Part shown: positions 1-10,500 of the stretch, in pieces
Numbering within the stretch: position 1 is the stretch's first letter
Layout: each line of letters starts with the position of its first letter
NCBI GenBank assembly: GCA_026702615.1
Contig: JAPPBY010000012.1
Coordinates: 62,001-126,000, forward strand
From: Chloroflexota bacterium
GTDB taxonomy: Bacteria; Chloroflexota; Dehalococcoidia; Tepidiformales; Tepidiformaceae
DNA: 64,000 bases
Reading direction: 5' to 3'
Translations under genes and position numbers: made by a program
The notes under the pieces: generated by a model
The model's database searches: none
Told to the model about the DNA's origin: nothing
The model's input: only the letters and a program-made list of their open reading frames with translations

Positions 1-3000
1 CGCAGGGTACGGCCTGTTCTGTGTATGTATTGGTTCCACGGTGTACGCCACCTGGAGTTCTTGATCAGACTCACCGATTCGTGTCACTTCCAGGACAGCC
101 TTGGCGGGATCCTCACCGTATGTCGGCTCAGTGACTGATAGTCTTGTTGCTTCCGTGAAGCCGACGGCTACGCCGTCGAAGATCCTGATGAAGAGTCGCT
201 GCGAGGCAGAAGCGCCTTCGCCGTCTGTGGCAGTTGAATCAAGCGATAGGGGGGACATTTCGCGGTCGTCTTGCGTGACGACGAACCTGGCTCGGCAGGT
301 CCCCTGTGCATTCGGCTGGAGAGATCCACTGATGGCGCAGCTCACCCTGGGTTCATCCGGCTTCACCTTGTCGCTGTCACCGGGAGACCGGCGCACACTG
401 CTGATTGTGATCGTGTCTCCGGTTGCCGCGGAGCCTGTGTTCCGTACGGTGAAGTCAACGCGAACCGTCTGGCCAACCTCGACCGAATTGGGGTATTGCG
501 CCACGAGTTCAATGCTCTTGGTACCGTCATTGTCGTAAAAGACAACCGTGGCCGTGTCGGGGTCTCCCGCCCGCCAGACCCTGTTCAGCCCAAAGGGGCC
601 GCCATCGCCAAAAATCTGGGCCGTTATTATATAGGGTAAGTATGAATCAACCATGTCATTATCACAGAACAATTCGTTTACATCTGGTGTGCAGACATGG
701 AAGTTATTGTAGGTAAGTTCTGATTCTCCTGCGGCAAAGGTAAGGGCAGCGCCATAAAAGCGAACGAAGGATGTGGACCCAGGATCACCTTGGGGACTTC
801 CCGATTGCCTGTACAAGGTGATGGGAAGGGCTTCGCTAATGTCCATGTCCGCGCCGGTCCGCCTGAAGATGAAACCTGGATTCCCTCCCTCCGGCACAAA
901 GGACATGATTGGTTCGATAGTAACCACTTGCAGGCTGTCGTTATCGGTGACCTCCACAGTGGCCATCTCCGGATCCCCGGGTGTGTAGGACATATCGGAC
1001 CCATCAGGGCCCGCCCCGTCGCCGAGGACCTGAACGGAATACTCACGCGTGGAAGGATGGTCTACCAGGTCGTTATCCGTCGTGGGGACGGACAGTTCGA
1101 TAGAGGACTCACCCGCCGCGAACAGGGCAGACTGCATCTCCACCCTGCCGGGGGCGCGGAGCAGGACCTGCAAGGGCAACTCTTGCCCGGCAAAACCGGC
1201 CCTTGTCAGGGTGAAGATGGCTGCATTGCCCTCAACGACGGACTCTTGTTTGGCGACCACAGTGACCACGGCCGGGTCATCGTCCAGGATGGCGCCCACG
1301 GCGCTGGCCGTGGGGCCGCCGGTAATGGCGGCCAGATGCCCACCCCCCGGAGGCGCATCCGTCAGTGAAATGGTGACAGGCAGCGAAATGGTGACGATGA
1401 ATGTTTCGTCAGCCTCGTTCGTTGTGTCCCCGAGTACGGCGACGCTGAAGGTGGCTTGCGTGTCACCGGCAGGGATTGTGACAGTGCCGGCGGTGACAGC
1501 CGTGTAGTCAGAGCCCGCCGATGCGGTTCCGTCTGAGGTGACGTAATCGACTGTCACCGCCTCCGAGAGCGCACTATCCAGGGTGACAGTGAAATCCATG
1601 CTGGCCTGACCCGCATCGCCCTCCGTGGCCATGGACGAGGCAATGGAAATGCCGGGCTTCTCGTCGTTATCGGCAATGGTGATGGTTGCCCTGTCGGAGC
1701 GCCCCCCCGCCGGAGTGTGTCCTCGCCAGGTCTGCCACGTGCTGTACTTGCCCTGCTGGTTGACACTGCCGGTGGAAGTATCCGGCAGCAGCTCGATGGT
1801 CGCTGACCCGCCTCCGCCAAAGGCATCGTCGTCGACTGTCTGAAGCGCAATCACCTTGCGAACCTCATTTTGGCCGAAGGTGATTGTTGTGGGCAGAGCG
1901 TCGGTGATGTAGCGGCCCTCCTGCGAAACCCGCAGATACACCTCTGTCTCGGAATAGGGCGCAGCGTCTTCCAGGAGGTCTTGGGCCCACTGCCGCTCCA
2001 GGATGAATCTGGCCTGCTGTCCCTCAGTGACGGCGGCGGTCTCCGCCCTGATCAATATCGTCGGGTCGCGGTTGATGACGGTGAGACGGATCTTTTTGAC
2101 TGTCCCAACCGCATAACGGGGGCAATACTCCACCGATGATTCATTGCACCAAAATCGGGGAGTGAGGCGTGCAGTAGAGCCGGGGGCAAAGACATTTTCC
2201 CTGGTAATCAGCGTGCCGGCCGACTCCGCCTCCATCGCGGCCTCAGCATATTGTCTGCGGTGCTCGGCGAAGAGCTCCGTCTGGAATTGGTTCCGTCTCC
2301 CTGGAAGCGGAATCAGATCACTTGGTAAAATGAGTTCGATCTCTAGCACGCCGTTCTCCGGACCGACATAGAAGCGATATGTGGATTGCGTGATTGCAGT
2401 GTCACTGCAGTTAAAACCCACAGGGCGAATGCTGCTGACGTTGTATCCCAGAATGCTCTGAGCCTCCTCGCCATAAAAGGCGGGATGGTTGGAATGGAAG
2501 ACGCGTGTGGTAAGCGGAGCCAGGAATGTGCCTGATTCTTCAGGGAACTGGTCAACGCCGGAACAGCTCACGCTGTAGCTGAACGAAGTCGCCTCCCCAA
2601 TCTCGCCCTCCCACGTTGTCCCATCGGCAGAGAGTGTCAATTCAGTTGGGCCCACCGGCTGGTTCAGGCTCACAGTCGGCAGGTCGTCATCCACGACGTG
2701 GATCTGGGCGCGATCAACCCCGACCGCATACGGCGCGCGATCCGCCTCGAGGATGCTCACGGCAAGCCACCCGTCACCCTCATTCCTGCTGTCCGCTTCG
2801 GTGGTCAGAGAAAGCTCCTTCTGGGTCTCTCCGGCTGCAAACTCCATGATGTAGTCCACCCGCGTCCCGTACAGAGCCAGTTGCACCGAGGGGTCCTCAC
2901 TCTCGCTGGTGAGGACAATGGCCTCTGTGGCGACAGTCATGATCTTCGGGAGGCCGGTTACGTAGAGGCCCACGCTGATGGCTTCGGCGGTGTTGCCCTG

Positions 3001-5052
3001 CCTGGTTATTCGGTACCGGGCGCTGGCGCCTTCGGTGATTGTGCTGGAGACGGGAATCACGGACACCGTGGGCAGGTCGTTGTCGCGCAATACGGTGGTC
3101 TGAGAACTGCCTGCCCCAACGGTGTAGCTGTTGTCAGAGGAGGCCGCGAGTTCGGCGGAGAGCGAACCGTTGGCCCTGGACACCTCGTCGTCCTCGGTGT
3201 CCAGGGCAAGGGTGGCGGTAAGGGCGCGGTCCGCGAACGTCACTGGAATGTTCACCAGGCCGTTGCCGTCCGGCGCAATACCCTGGGGCCAGATGACATA
3301 GTCTCCGGTCTGCTCCAACTGCAGGTTTACCGTGAGCTCGTCCAGCCTACCGCTCACCTCCCACACGCGGGTGAGCGTGTAGAGCACCTGCTCCCCTTCG
3401 ACTACTGCGGCTGGGGCGTCCAGCGTTACGGTGAGAGGCGAGTCGTCGTCCGCTATGGGGACTGTGATGGATCCGCGGTTCGCACCGGCCATGTACTGGC
3501 CGTCATCGTCGGCCAGTACGGCGATGGTTACTGAACCGCCCGCCCCTACCGTATCGTCATCCCGAATGGAAATAGAAATCGTCTCGTATCTGCTTCCCTC
3601 GTCGAAGTCCAAGCGCAGGGTCCCATCGTTTTCCACCTCATACCCGGAACTTTGCGGGCTTTCCAGCTCCAATAGTCCGGCTGAATCCGTGACATGCAAT
3701 GACACTGCCAAGGGCCCATTGTCCGCATTGCGCAAATAGGCAATGGATAAACGGCCCCCCTCTCGTTCAGTCTCCAATTGGGTGGCGGTGTAAGGTTGGA
3801 CGGGAGGGATCCAGTAAGCGTTCACTATCGGGGCCACTTCGTTGTCGCGTACTTCGGAAGTAGCGGAATCGGCGTGCGCGGGGATGTACTTGTACTGGGT
3901 GGTATTGCTGGGCACAGATAGCGTTATCGTACCGTCCTCCTCGACCCAGCGGTCGTCTTCGGTCGGCACTGCTATGCGCTTGCTTGTTTCACCTGCCGCG
4001 AAGGTGACGTTCAGCGTGAAGGGAGTCTGCGTAAAGGTAACCTCCCGAGGCGTTGCTGGGGCGTTGGGATCGGCCGGCGCGGGATAGACCTCAACGGTGC
4101 CGGACAACATGTCCCCGGTCTGGTCAAGGGAGAGGGACACGGGAATTGCCCCGTTGTCCCGGGAGCGCGTGACCGTGAATTCCGCTGTTCCGCCCTCCGC
4201 AAAGCCTGAGGTGATCCTGGTCACCGCCACCGTCACCGGACTGGCAGCGATGACCGACAGGGCGTTGCCTGGCGCGGAGCTCCCGTTGCCGTAGGCATCG
4301 GTGGCCGCCCCTGCCCGCAGCGTGACAGTCACCGGTCCTTCCGACGCCGGCTCGACAACAGCGTCCCAGCGGGTGTACCTGGACCATGTGGCGCTGCCGT
4401 AGGGCCTGGGGGCCCTCACGTCATGGGCAGCGCCATTGGTTACCGTTATGTCAGAGTCGGTCAGGCCAAAGACGGGCTCGCTGAAGTAGAAGACCACGTT
4501 GAACTGGCGGTCAGGCGGAACGTAGACGCGCGTCTCACCACCGACCGTCACCGTGGGGGCGATGCCGTCCACCCTGTGATCGGTGGCCTGGAGCCCGGCA
4601 TGGCCCAGCGCGGCATCGGTTATGCCCGCACGGATGGCCCCGCCGTTGAGGGACAGACTGTTGGCCACCACGGCTAATCCGTCCGTATCCTCGTCGCCCG
4701 CTGCAACGGTGTACGTGAATGTGAGCACAGTGCTGCCGCTACCTGCGGAGTAAGGGGCCGTACGGCTCGCGCCTCCTACGTCAAGCGTGATCTGCGGGAT
4801 GCCGGTTACGGTGACCGCCTCGCTGAATGTCAGGCCAAGCTGAATGACGTCGCCGATGGCGTAGCCTCTCACCGCTCCATCCACGTTGGGCGTTATCCCG
4901 CCCGCGGTGGGCGTGGACGTGATGGCTATGGCCGTGATAGTCGGCGCTGTGGCCTGCTGGGCGTGTACAGAGGAAGACAAGCCCAGGAACAAGCCCAAGA
5001 CTGTAACGAGTAAGAATCTGGTCAATACGCTGCGGCCATGAGCTCTAGCCAC
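1..5052 (-). CDS. Giant secreted Calx-beta repeat protein, C-terminus beyond the window
   Basis: An uninterrupted minus-strand frame of 1684 codons reads to base 1 and continues past the window. It has no ATG start. The best start is GTG at 5052, giving a basic N-terminus (RAHGRS), a hydrophobic core (LTRFLLVTVLGLFLGL) and a VHAQQ cleavage region; TTG at 5025 is an alternative. A Sec signal peptide and export to the cell surface are therefore likely. After about residue 35 come bacterial Ig-like modules and then repeated Calx-beta units, recognised by acidic DDD/DND endings and motifs such as VTIPAGDTQATFSV. A CARDB-like stretch (SVEVGQTVRVDFTVRNTGSA) lies near the left edge. Calx-beta domains bind calcium in adhesins. 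The role in adhesion is inferred. No catalytic domain is visible in the part seen. Confidence 0.85.
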   Translation of the reverse strand, partial: MARAHGRSVLTRFLLVTVLGLFLGLSSSVHAQQATAPTITAIAITSTPTAGGITPNVDGAVRGYAIGDVIQLGLTFSEAVTVTGIPQITLDVGGASRTAPYSAGSGSTVLTFTYTVAAGDEDTDGLAVVANSLSLNGGAIRAGITDAALGHAGLQATDHRVDGIAPTVTVGGETRVYVPPDRQFNVVFYFSEPVFGLTDSDITVTNGAAHDVRAPRPYGSATWSRYTRWDAVVEPASEGPVTVTLRAGAATDAYGNGSSAPGNALSVIAASPVTVAVTRITSGFAEGGTAEFTVTRSRDNGAIPVSLSLDQTGDMLSGTVEVYPAPADPNAPATPREVTFTQTPFTLNVTFAAGETSKRIAVPTEDDRWVEEDGTITLSVPSNTTQYKYIPAHADSATSEVRDNEVAPIVNAYWIPPVQPYTATQLETEREGGRLSIAYLRNADNGPLAVSLHVTDSAGLLELESPQSSGYEVENDGTLRLDFDEGSRYETISISIRDDDTVGAGGSVTIAVLADDDGQYMAGANRGSITVPIADDDSPLTVTLDAPAAVVEGEQVLYTLTRVWEVSGRLDELTVNLQLEQTGDYVIWPQGIAPDGNGLVNIPVTFADRALTATLALDTEDDEVSRANGSLSAELAASSDNSYTVGAGSSQTTVLRDNDLPTVSVIPVSSTITEGASARYRITRQGNTAEAISVGLYVTGLPKIMTVATEAIVLTSESEDPSVQLALYGTRVDYIMEFAAGETQKELSLTTEADSRNEGDGWLAVSILEADRAPYAVGVDRAQIHVVDDDLPTVSLNQPVGPTELTLSADGTTWEGEIGEATSFSYSVSCSGVDQFPEESGTFLAPLTTRVFHSNHPAFYGEEAQSILGYNVSSIRPVGFNCSDTAITQSTYRFYVGPENGVLEIELILPSDLIPLPGRRNQFQTELFAEHRRQYAEAAMEAESAGTLITRENVFAPGSTARLTPRFWCNESSVEYCPRYAVGTVKKIRLTVINRDPTILIRAETAAVTEGQQARFILERQWAQDLLEDAAPYSETEVYLRVSQEGRYITDALPTTITFGQNEVRKVIALQTVDDDAFGGGGSATIELLPDTSTGSVNQQGKYSTWQTWRGHTPAGGRSDRATITIADNDEKPGISIASSMATEGDAGQASMDFTVTLDSALSEAVTVDYVTSDGTASAGSDYTAVTAGTVTIPAGDTQATFSVAVLGDTTNEADETFIVTISLPVTISLTDAPPGGGHLAAITGGPTASAVGAILDDDPAVVTVVAKQESVVEGNAAIFTLTRAGFAGQELPLQVLLRAPGRVEMQSALFAAGESSIELSVPTTDNDLVDHPSTREYSVQVLGDGAGPDGSDMSYTPGDPEMATVEVTDNDSLQVVTIEPIMSFVPEGGNPGFIFRRTGADMDISEALPITLYRQSGSPQGDPGSTSFVRFYGAALTFAAGESELTYNNFHVCTPDVNELFCDNDMVDSYLPYIITAQIFGDGGPFGLNRVWRAGDPDTATVVFYDNDGTKSIELVAQYPNSVEVGQTVRVDFTVRNTGSAATGDTITISSVRRSPGDSDKVKPDEPRVSCAISGSLQPNAQGTCRARFVVTQDDREMSPLSLDSTATDGEGASASQRLFIRIFDGVAVGFTEATRLSVTEPTYGEDPAKAVLEVTRIGESDQELQVAYTVEPIHTQNRPYPA

Positions 5053-5452
5053 TGATGTCGCCAGCGTTGCGCCAGGCGATCACGACTATGGTCTCCATGT
5101 GGTTTTCGCAAGGGGCTCCCGGAGCCTCTCATTGGCGTGTTCGGATTCTTGGATGAGGCAGAAGCGCCCGGTCGCCACCATGGCGATGGCTACGGCAACA
5201 GCGCCCATGCTGACGAACCGTAGTCATCTCTCCCGCTCCTTCCCTCTACAAGAGGACAAGTCTGAGCAATCTGCCCGCGGCGGGACAGGTCAGTTCGCAC
5301 CAGCACTTCGGCTTTCGTTCTGACCGATTCACTTGGCACCGGTTCCGATCAACCGTCCGAAGTGAGCACACTAGCGAGCCAAGCTGGGCAACTTGCCGCC
5401 GGCCGGCGGCGGCCGCTGGCCGCCGGGACCCAGGCGCCCTGATCTCGCCGGC
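5053..5452. other. Non-coding spacer upstream of the giant Calx-beta gene
   Basis: About 400 bases between the 5' end of the minus-strand Calx-beta gene and the 3' end of the decayed propeller gene. I see no convincing reading frame, RNA gene or strong promoter. The promoter of the Calx-beta gene should lie here on the minus strand, but no clear -35/-10 pair stands out. Confidence 0.5.
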
Positions 5453-7142
5453 TCAGTTGCCGGCCGCGCCGCCACCGTCCGAGCCAGTTGCGGGAGGCCC
5501 GTCGCGCTTGACGACCAGCGGGGTGACGGGCGGGACGCCGCCGGCGAACAGCTCCCGGAACTCGACGTGCACGAACACTGGCGCACCGAGGAGGTACGAG
5601 AGCCACCCGCCAGCCACGAGGGCATAGAGCGCTGTGACGGCGTGGCTCCTCGCGCAGGCCTCGAGGTCCTCGACGCTGCCTCCCTCGTAGACCACGAGGC
5701 TGTAGCCCTCGGTCACCTCGCCCCGCAGGCAAGCGGGCAGGGTCGCGGCGCGCCGACGTCGCCTACCGGGTCGGCGCTGGGCGGCCCGGCGCTCACCGCG
5801 ACCAGCGGCGTGAGAGCGGGCAAGCCGTCGGCGTACAACTCCCTGAAGCCTTGATTGACGAAGTCTGGCGCGCCGGGGATGAGGGAGAGGTTAGGCACCC
5901 TCGTGCAGGGCGTAGAGCGCGGTCACCTCCCGGCTCTCGGCGCAGGCGGCCAGCGCCTCGACGCTGCCGCCCTCGTAGACGACGAGGCTGAAGCCCTCAG
6001 CGAGATCGCCCCGCAGGCAGTGCGGCCAGGGTTCGGGTGCGGCGTCTTCGAGCGCCACCCGGTAGACCTTCATGCGCGAACCGTCCGCCGAGGCGGCGGT
6101 GACGGTGATTTCGGCCGCCCCGGCCAGAGCGATCTGGTGGCCGTTCGTGCTGTCGCCGTCGGCGTCGGGGGTTCGATGACGACACGTGCCCCGGATTGCG
6201 CGGACATCGCGTCGACAGTCGCCACCGTGACCCCCTCCGCGACCGTCCCCTCGTAGTCCGTCTTCCCCGGAGCGAACCGCCCGATCGCTAGTCCGCTGAG
6301 CGCCAGCGAGGCGAGGCGCGCGTCGATGGCGTCCGGCATGTTGTAGCTGTAGACCTTGCCGTCGTTCGCGTCGGCGACGTACATCACCGCGCCGCCGGAC
6401 CAGATGCCGCGCGGGCTGTTGTTGCCGACCCGGCCCAGTTCCTCGAAGTCCTCGCCGCTCACGCGCTCCAGGGCGGGCGGCTCCTCGGGGGGCTCCCGGG
6501 GCGGCACGGGCAGGCGGTAGGCGAAGAGCCGCCTGGGGTCGTGGTTGGAGACCCAGACCGTCACCCCGCCGGACCAGATGCCGTGGGGGTCGCCGTTGGC
6601 CTCCGCGAGCTCATACCCGCCGAGCAGCGCGCCCGTCTCGAGGTCGTAGGCGAAGAGGGAGTCCTTGCCGCCGTCGAGCACCCAATCGTGGCGCCGTCGG
6701 ACCAGATGCCGCGCGCGTCGCGGTTGCGCGGGGCGAGCACGATGTCACGCTCTTCCAGCCGCTCGCCCGTCTCGAGGTCGTACGCGAACAGCCGGTCCCG
6801 GCCGCTGTCGCTCACCCACACGATCCCCAGGCCGTCGGACCAGACGCCGCGCGGCGCGCGGTTGCGCTCCCCGAGGGGGAACTCGCGCTCCTCCAGACGC
6901 TCGCCTGTCCTGGCGTCGTAGGCGTAGACGGCGTCGCCGGCCCCGTCGGGGTTGTCCACCAGCCGCGGCGTCGTCCCGTCCGGCCACATCCCCGTGGCCA
7001 TGTCGTTGCCGTCGTCGAGCTCGTCGATGTCGTGCTTCACCGTCCACTCGTAGTCGGCCTGGCTCGGAGTCGGCACGACAGCGGGCGATGCCGGACCCGC
7101 GCCCCCAGATCGCTCCTCGCCTGTTGCCGGAGCCGTGCCCAT
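5453..7142 (-). pseudogene. Frameshifted propeller/cadherin-like surface protein
   Basis: Minus-strand remnant of the module ending the intact genes at 7534-12771 and 16086-19535. It starts directly at the propeller (SQADYEWTVKHDIDEL) with no signal peptide. The propeller continues (RNRAPRGVWSDG) until one base is missing near 6684, where intact copies read WVLDGGKD. A second single-base loss lies in a C run near 6170 (RVVIEPP). A third shift near 5890 and a fourth near 5730 break the tail, which holds two copies of a unit with the motif SLVVYEGGSVE followed by a SYL-GAP or SLIPGAP motif and FRELYADG. Reading across the shifts gives an almost complete protein. Two shifts fall at or near homopolymers, so assembly error in raw reads cannot be excluded, but four independent shifts favour true decay. 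Confidence 0.85.
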
Positions 7143-7533
7143 CAGCCCCCGGGCGGCTCAGGCCCGGGGAACTGTGGCCTTCGGCGAACCGTAGTGAAGT
7201 TCGCTGTTCTGAACCTGGATACCGCGCTTCCGTCGGTTTCCTTCATGGATACGAAGCGGCGCCCGGGACACCAGGCCTTCGTTCGCGCGACGGGCCTTCC
7301 GCGAGCGACGCGATCCCCGGAACCCATCACCTGCATTCCAGGGGCGCCCACCGGGGGTGGTGAGCATGGCGGATGCCCGCCGTTGCAGATACGCACGACG
7401 CGTTGAGCGCGAACCCGCTTGCGAAGTGACTGGTGCGAAACGAAAACCAGAAAGTGTGGTGCGGAAAGACCTATCGGGTGGCCCGGCGGGCCGCTCACAC
7501 TGCCGCGGGTAAGAAGGGGCCTGCGGACCGCTT
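7143..7533. other. Intergenic region between divergent surface genes
   Basis: About 390 bases between the head of the decayed propeller gene (minus) and the intact SwmB/propeller gene (plus). No coding frame is credible. It should carry the promoter of the plus-strand gene. A purine-rich AAGGGG at about 7514 lies 15 bases from its ATG, farther than usual for a Shine-Dalgarno site. Confidence 0.45.
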
Positions 7534-10500
7534 ATGCCATATGGAATAGAACCGGATCGGGTTCCGCAGCCATCGCGCGCGGCGCGCCGCGCACGGTGGC
7601 TGCGGGGCTTGGCGATCGCGGTGCTCGCGGCGGTGGTGCTGGGCGTCACGTTAGTCCCCGCGCCTGAACCCGCCCAGGCGCAGCTCCCACCACTCGGAGC
7701 CAACCTGCTAAAGAACGGCAAGACACTGGAAATCATTTTCGTGGATAGCCTGAACGAGTCCTCGACTCCTGCTGGGTCGGCGTTCACAGTGAAGGGGACT
7801 AGCCCCGCCGGCGTCGAGGAGACCGTTGCCGTGGCCGCCAATGGAGTCAGCTTGACGGCAAACGCTGTCGTTCTCACGTTGGAGCGTCCCTTGTCCCACG
7901 ACTATGGTTCGCTCAAGGTCACGTACGTCGTCCCAGGCAGCTCCCCCCTGCAGACCACAGCGAATACAAACGTGCCGGCATTCACTGACCTCTCCGTACT
8001 TAATGACAGCGAGATCCCGAGCGGCGCCATCGCCGCCGACGGCACGACCCTGACACTTACCTACGGCGAGGCTCTCGACCAGTCCTCGACGCCGGCCGCG
8101 ACCGCGTTCACCGTGGTCCGCACGGTTGGTTCGGGCACAGAGAACTTGACCGTATCCAACGTCAGCGTCTCGGGCATGACCGTCGTGCTGACGCTGGGCG
8201 GTCCCGTCCGCGCTGCTGAGCAAGTCAAAATCTCCTATGCCGTACCGGCCACCTCCCCCGTGCAGGACGCGGATGGCAACGACGGGCCGGCGTTCGACGG
8301 CCTTCCGGTGGCGAACCAGAGCCAGGTCCCGAGCGGCAGCATCGCCGCCAACGGCACGACCCTGACACCGACGTACAGCAAGGCCCTGAACGAGTCCTCG
8401 ACGCCCGCCGCGACTGCGTTCACCGTGGTGCGGACTCTCGGTGGGGGCACGGAGGAGGAGCTGACCGTATCCTCCGTCGACGTCTCGGGCAGCACCGTCG
8501 TGCTGACGCTGGGGAATGCCGTCCGCGCTGCTGAGCAGATCGCCATCTCCTATGCGGTACCGTCCACCTCCCCAGTGCAGGATGCGGATGGCGCCAACGC
8601 GCCGGCGTTCGACGACCTTCCGGTGACGAACCAGAGCCAGGCCCCGGGCGGCAGCATCGGCGCCGACGGCAAGACCCTGACACTTGACTTCGGCCGGGCG
8701 CTGAACGAGTCCTCGACGCCGGCCGCGACTGCGTTCACCGTGAGCGCGCTGCCCAGCGGCGCCGCGGACCCCGTGACCGTGACCGTGGCCTCCGTCAACG
8801 TTTCGGGCAACACCGTCGTGCTGACGCTGGAGCGTCCCGTCGCCCACAACGCTACTGATGTTTCGGTCGACTATGAGGTACCGTCCGCTTCCCCCTTGCA
8901 GCTTGCCGATGCCAGCAACCTTGCGGGGTTCCAGGACCTCTCGGTGGCTAATGCAAGCCGGATCCCGGTTGTCAGCATCCGCGCGGTCTACCCCGATGCA
9001 TCGCCGGGCGTCGCGGCCCCCCAGTTCGAACTCACTCGGTCATTGAGCTCGACCCAGAGCCTCATTGTGAACTACAGAGTGACTTCGCAGGCGGCGCAGT
9101 ACTTCAACGAGACAGGTACCTTCACGATAGTCGTTGTCAATCCTGGGTCGACCACGAATATCCGCAGTGTTACCTTCCTGGCGTCAGCCAACGCCATCAA
9201 CACGTCCGGCGAGGCGACCTTCACCCTGCAGCCGAGCGATAACTACGTGGTCGACGCCGACGCCGGCTCGGCTACCGTCCAGGTCAAGATGCCGGCATCC
9301 GGGCCGGCCGTCCAGATCTCCCACCTCCAGAGTTCCTACAGCGTGACCGAGGGCGACGGCACGGTCGAAGTCGGTCTGGTCGCTCAGGTCGCTGCTGGCC
9401 TGGCGCAGGTCAGGGAGGACTTCCGGGTCGGATTCCTCACACGGGCAGGCACCGGAGACAACGCCGCAACGCTCGACGACTACACGCACGTCTCCACTAA
9501 TCTCTTGTTTCCGGCGTCAGGGTGGACGTCTCATTCCGATGGCACGCAAAGCTTCACCGCGCGTGAACCGATCACAATCGTCGACGACAGCATACCGGAA
9601 GTGAGCGAACAGTTCGTCGTGTACATGCGGAGCGGTCCAGGGCTAGATGCTGCAGTCGCTCTCGACACTGCTACGGAACCGACCATCACCATCGCCGACA
9701 ACAACGACCAGTTGGCCGTGGAGGAGGTGACGGTGATCTCAGCGCCCACCAACCCTCCGTACTACCAGTTACTCGACAAATTTGCTGTCCAGGTCAAGTT
9801 TAATGCCCCCGTGACCGAAAACGCCACGGGCGGAACTCCCTACTTCCAAGTCGAAATCGGCGGGCAGACCCGGAATCTACCGTCAAGGGGGGTGGACCTT
9901 AATGATTCTAGGCTTTTGCCTTTCGAAATCGAGATTGATTTAAGCAGCCTGGACGACCACGACGGTATCTCCTGGGGCTCAAACGCGCTCCAGTTGAACG
10001 GCGGGACGATTGCGTACAAAGACGACACTACGAGATCATTAACCAACACAGCGGTACCGGCCCAGTCGCCGCTCGCCGAACACAAGGTGAACGTTCACCC
10101 GCCGACGGTGCGGTCGGCGGCGCTGGACGGCAGCACGCTGACGCTCACGCTCAGCGAAGCGTTGGGCACATCGGTCCCGGCCGCGAGCGCGTTCAGCGTA
10201 GTGGTGGGCAGCGCCACAGGCGTCAACCCCACGAACGTCGCGGTCAGCGGCAGCCAGGTCACGCTGACCCTCGCCTCTGCGGCGACGCCCCCGGTGACGG
10301 TCAGCTACACCAAGCCGTCGACCAACGCGATCACGGACGTGGGTGGGCTGGAGCTGGCGAGCTTCACCGACTTCAGCGCCGTCAACCCGCCGACCGTCAC
10401 AGTGACGATGTCGGCGTTCCTATTCAGCTTTGGCGTCCCCGTGGTGGTCAACGAGGGCGGGTTCATCACGTTGCGATTCGCTCTGGACAAGGACCCGGAA

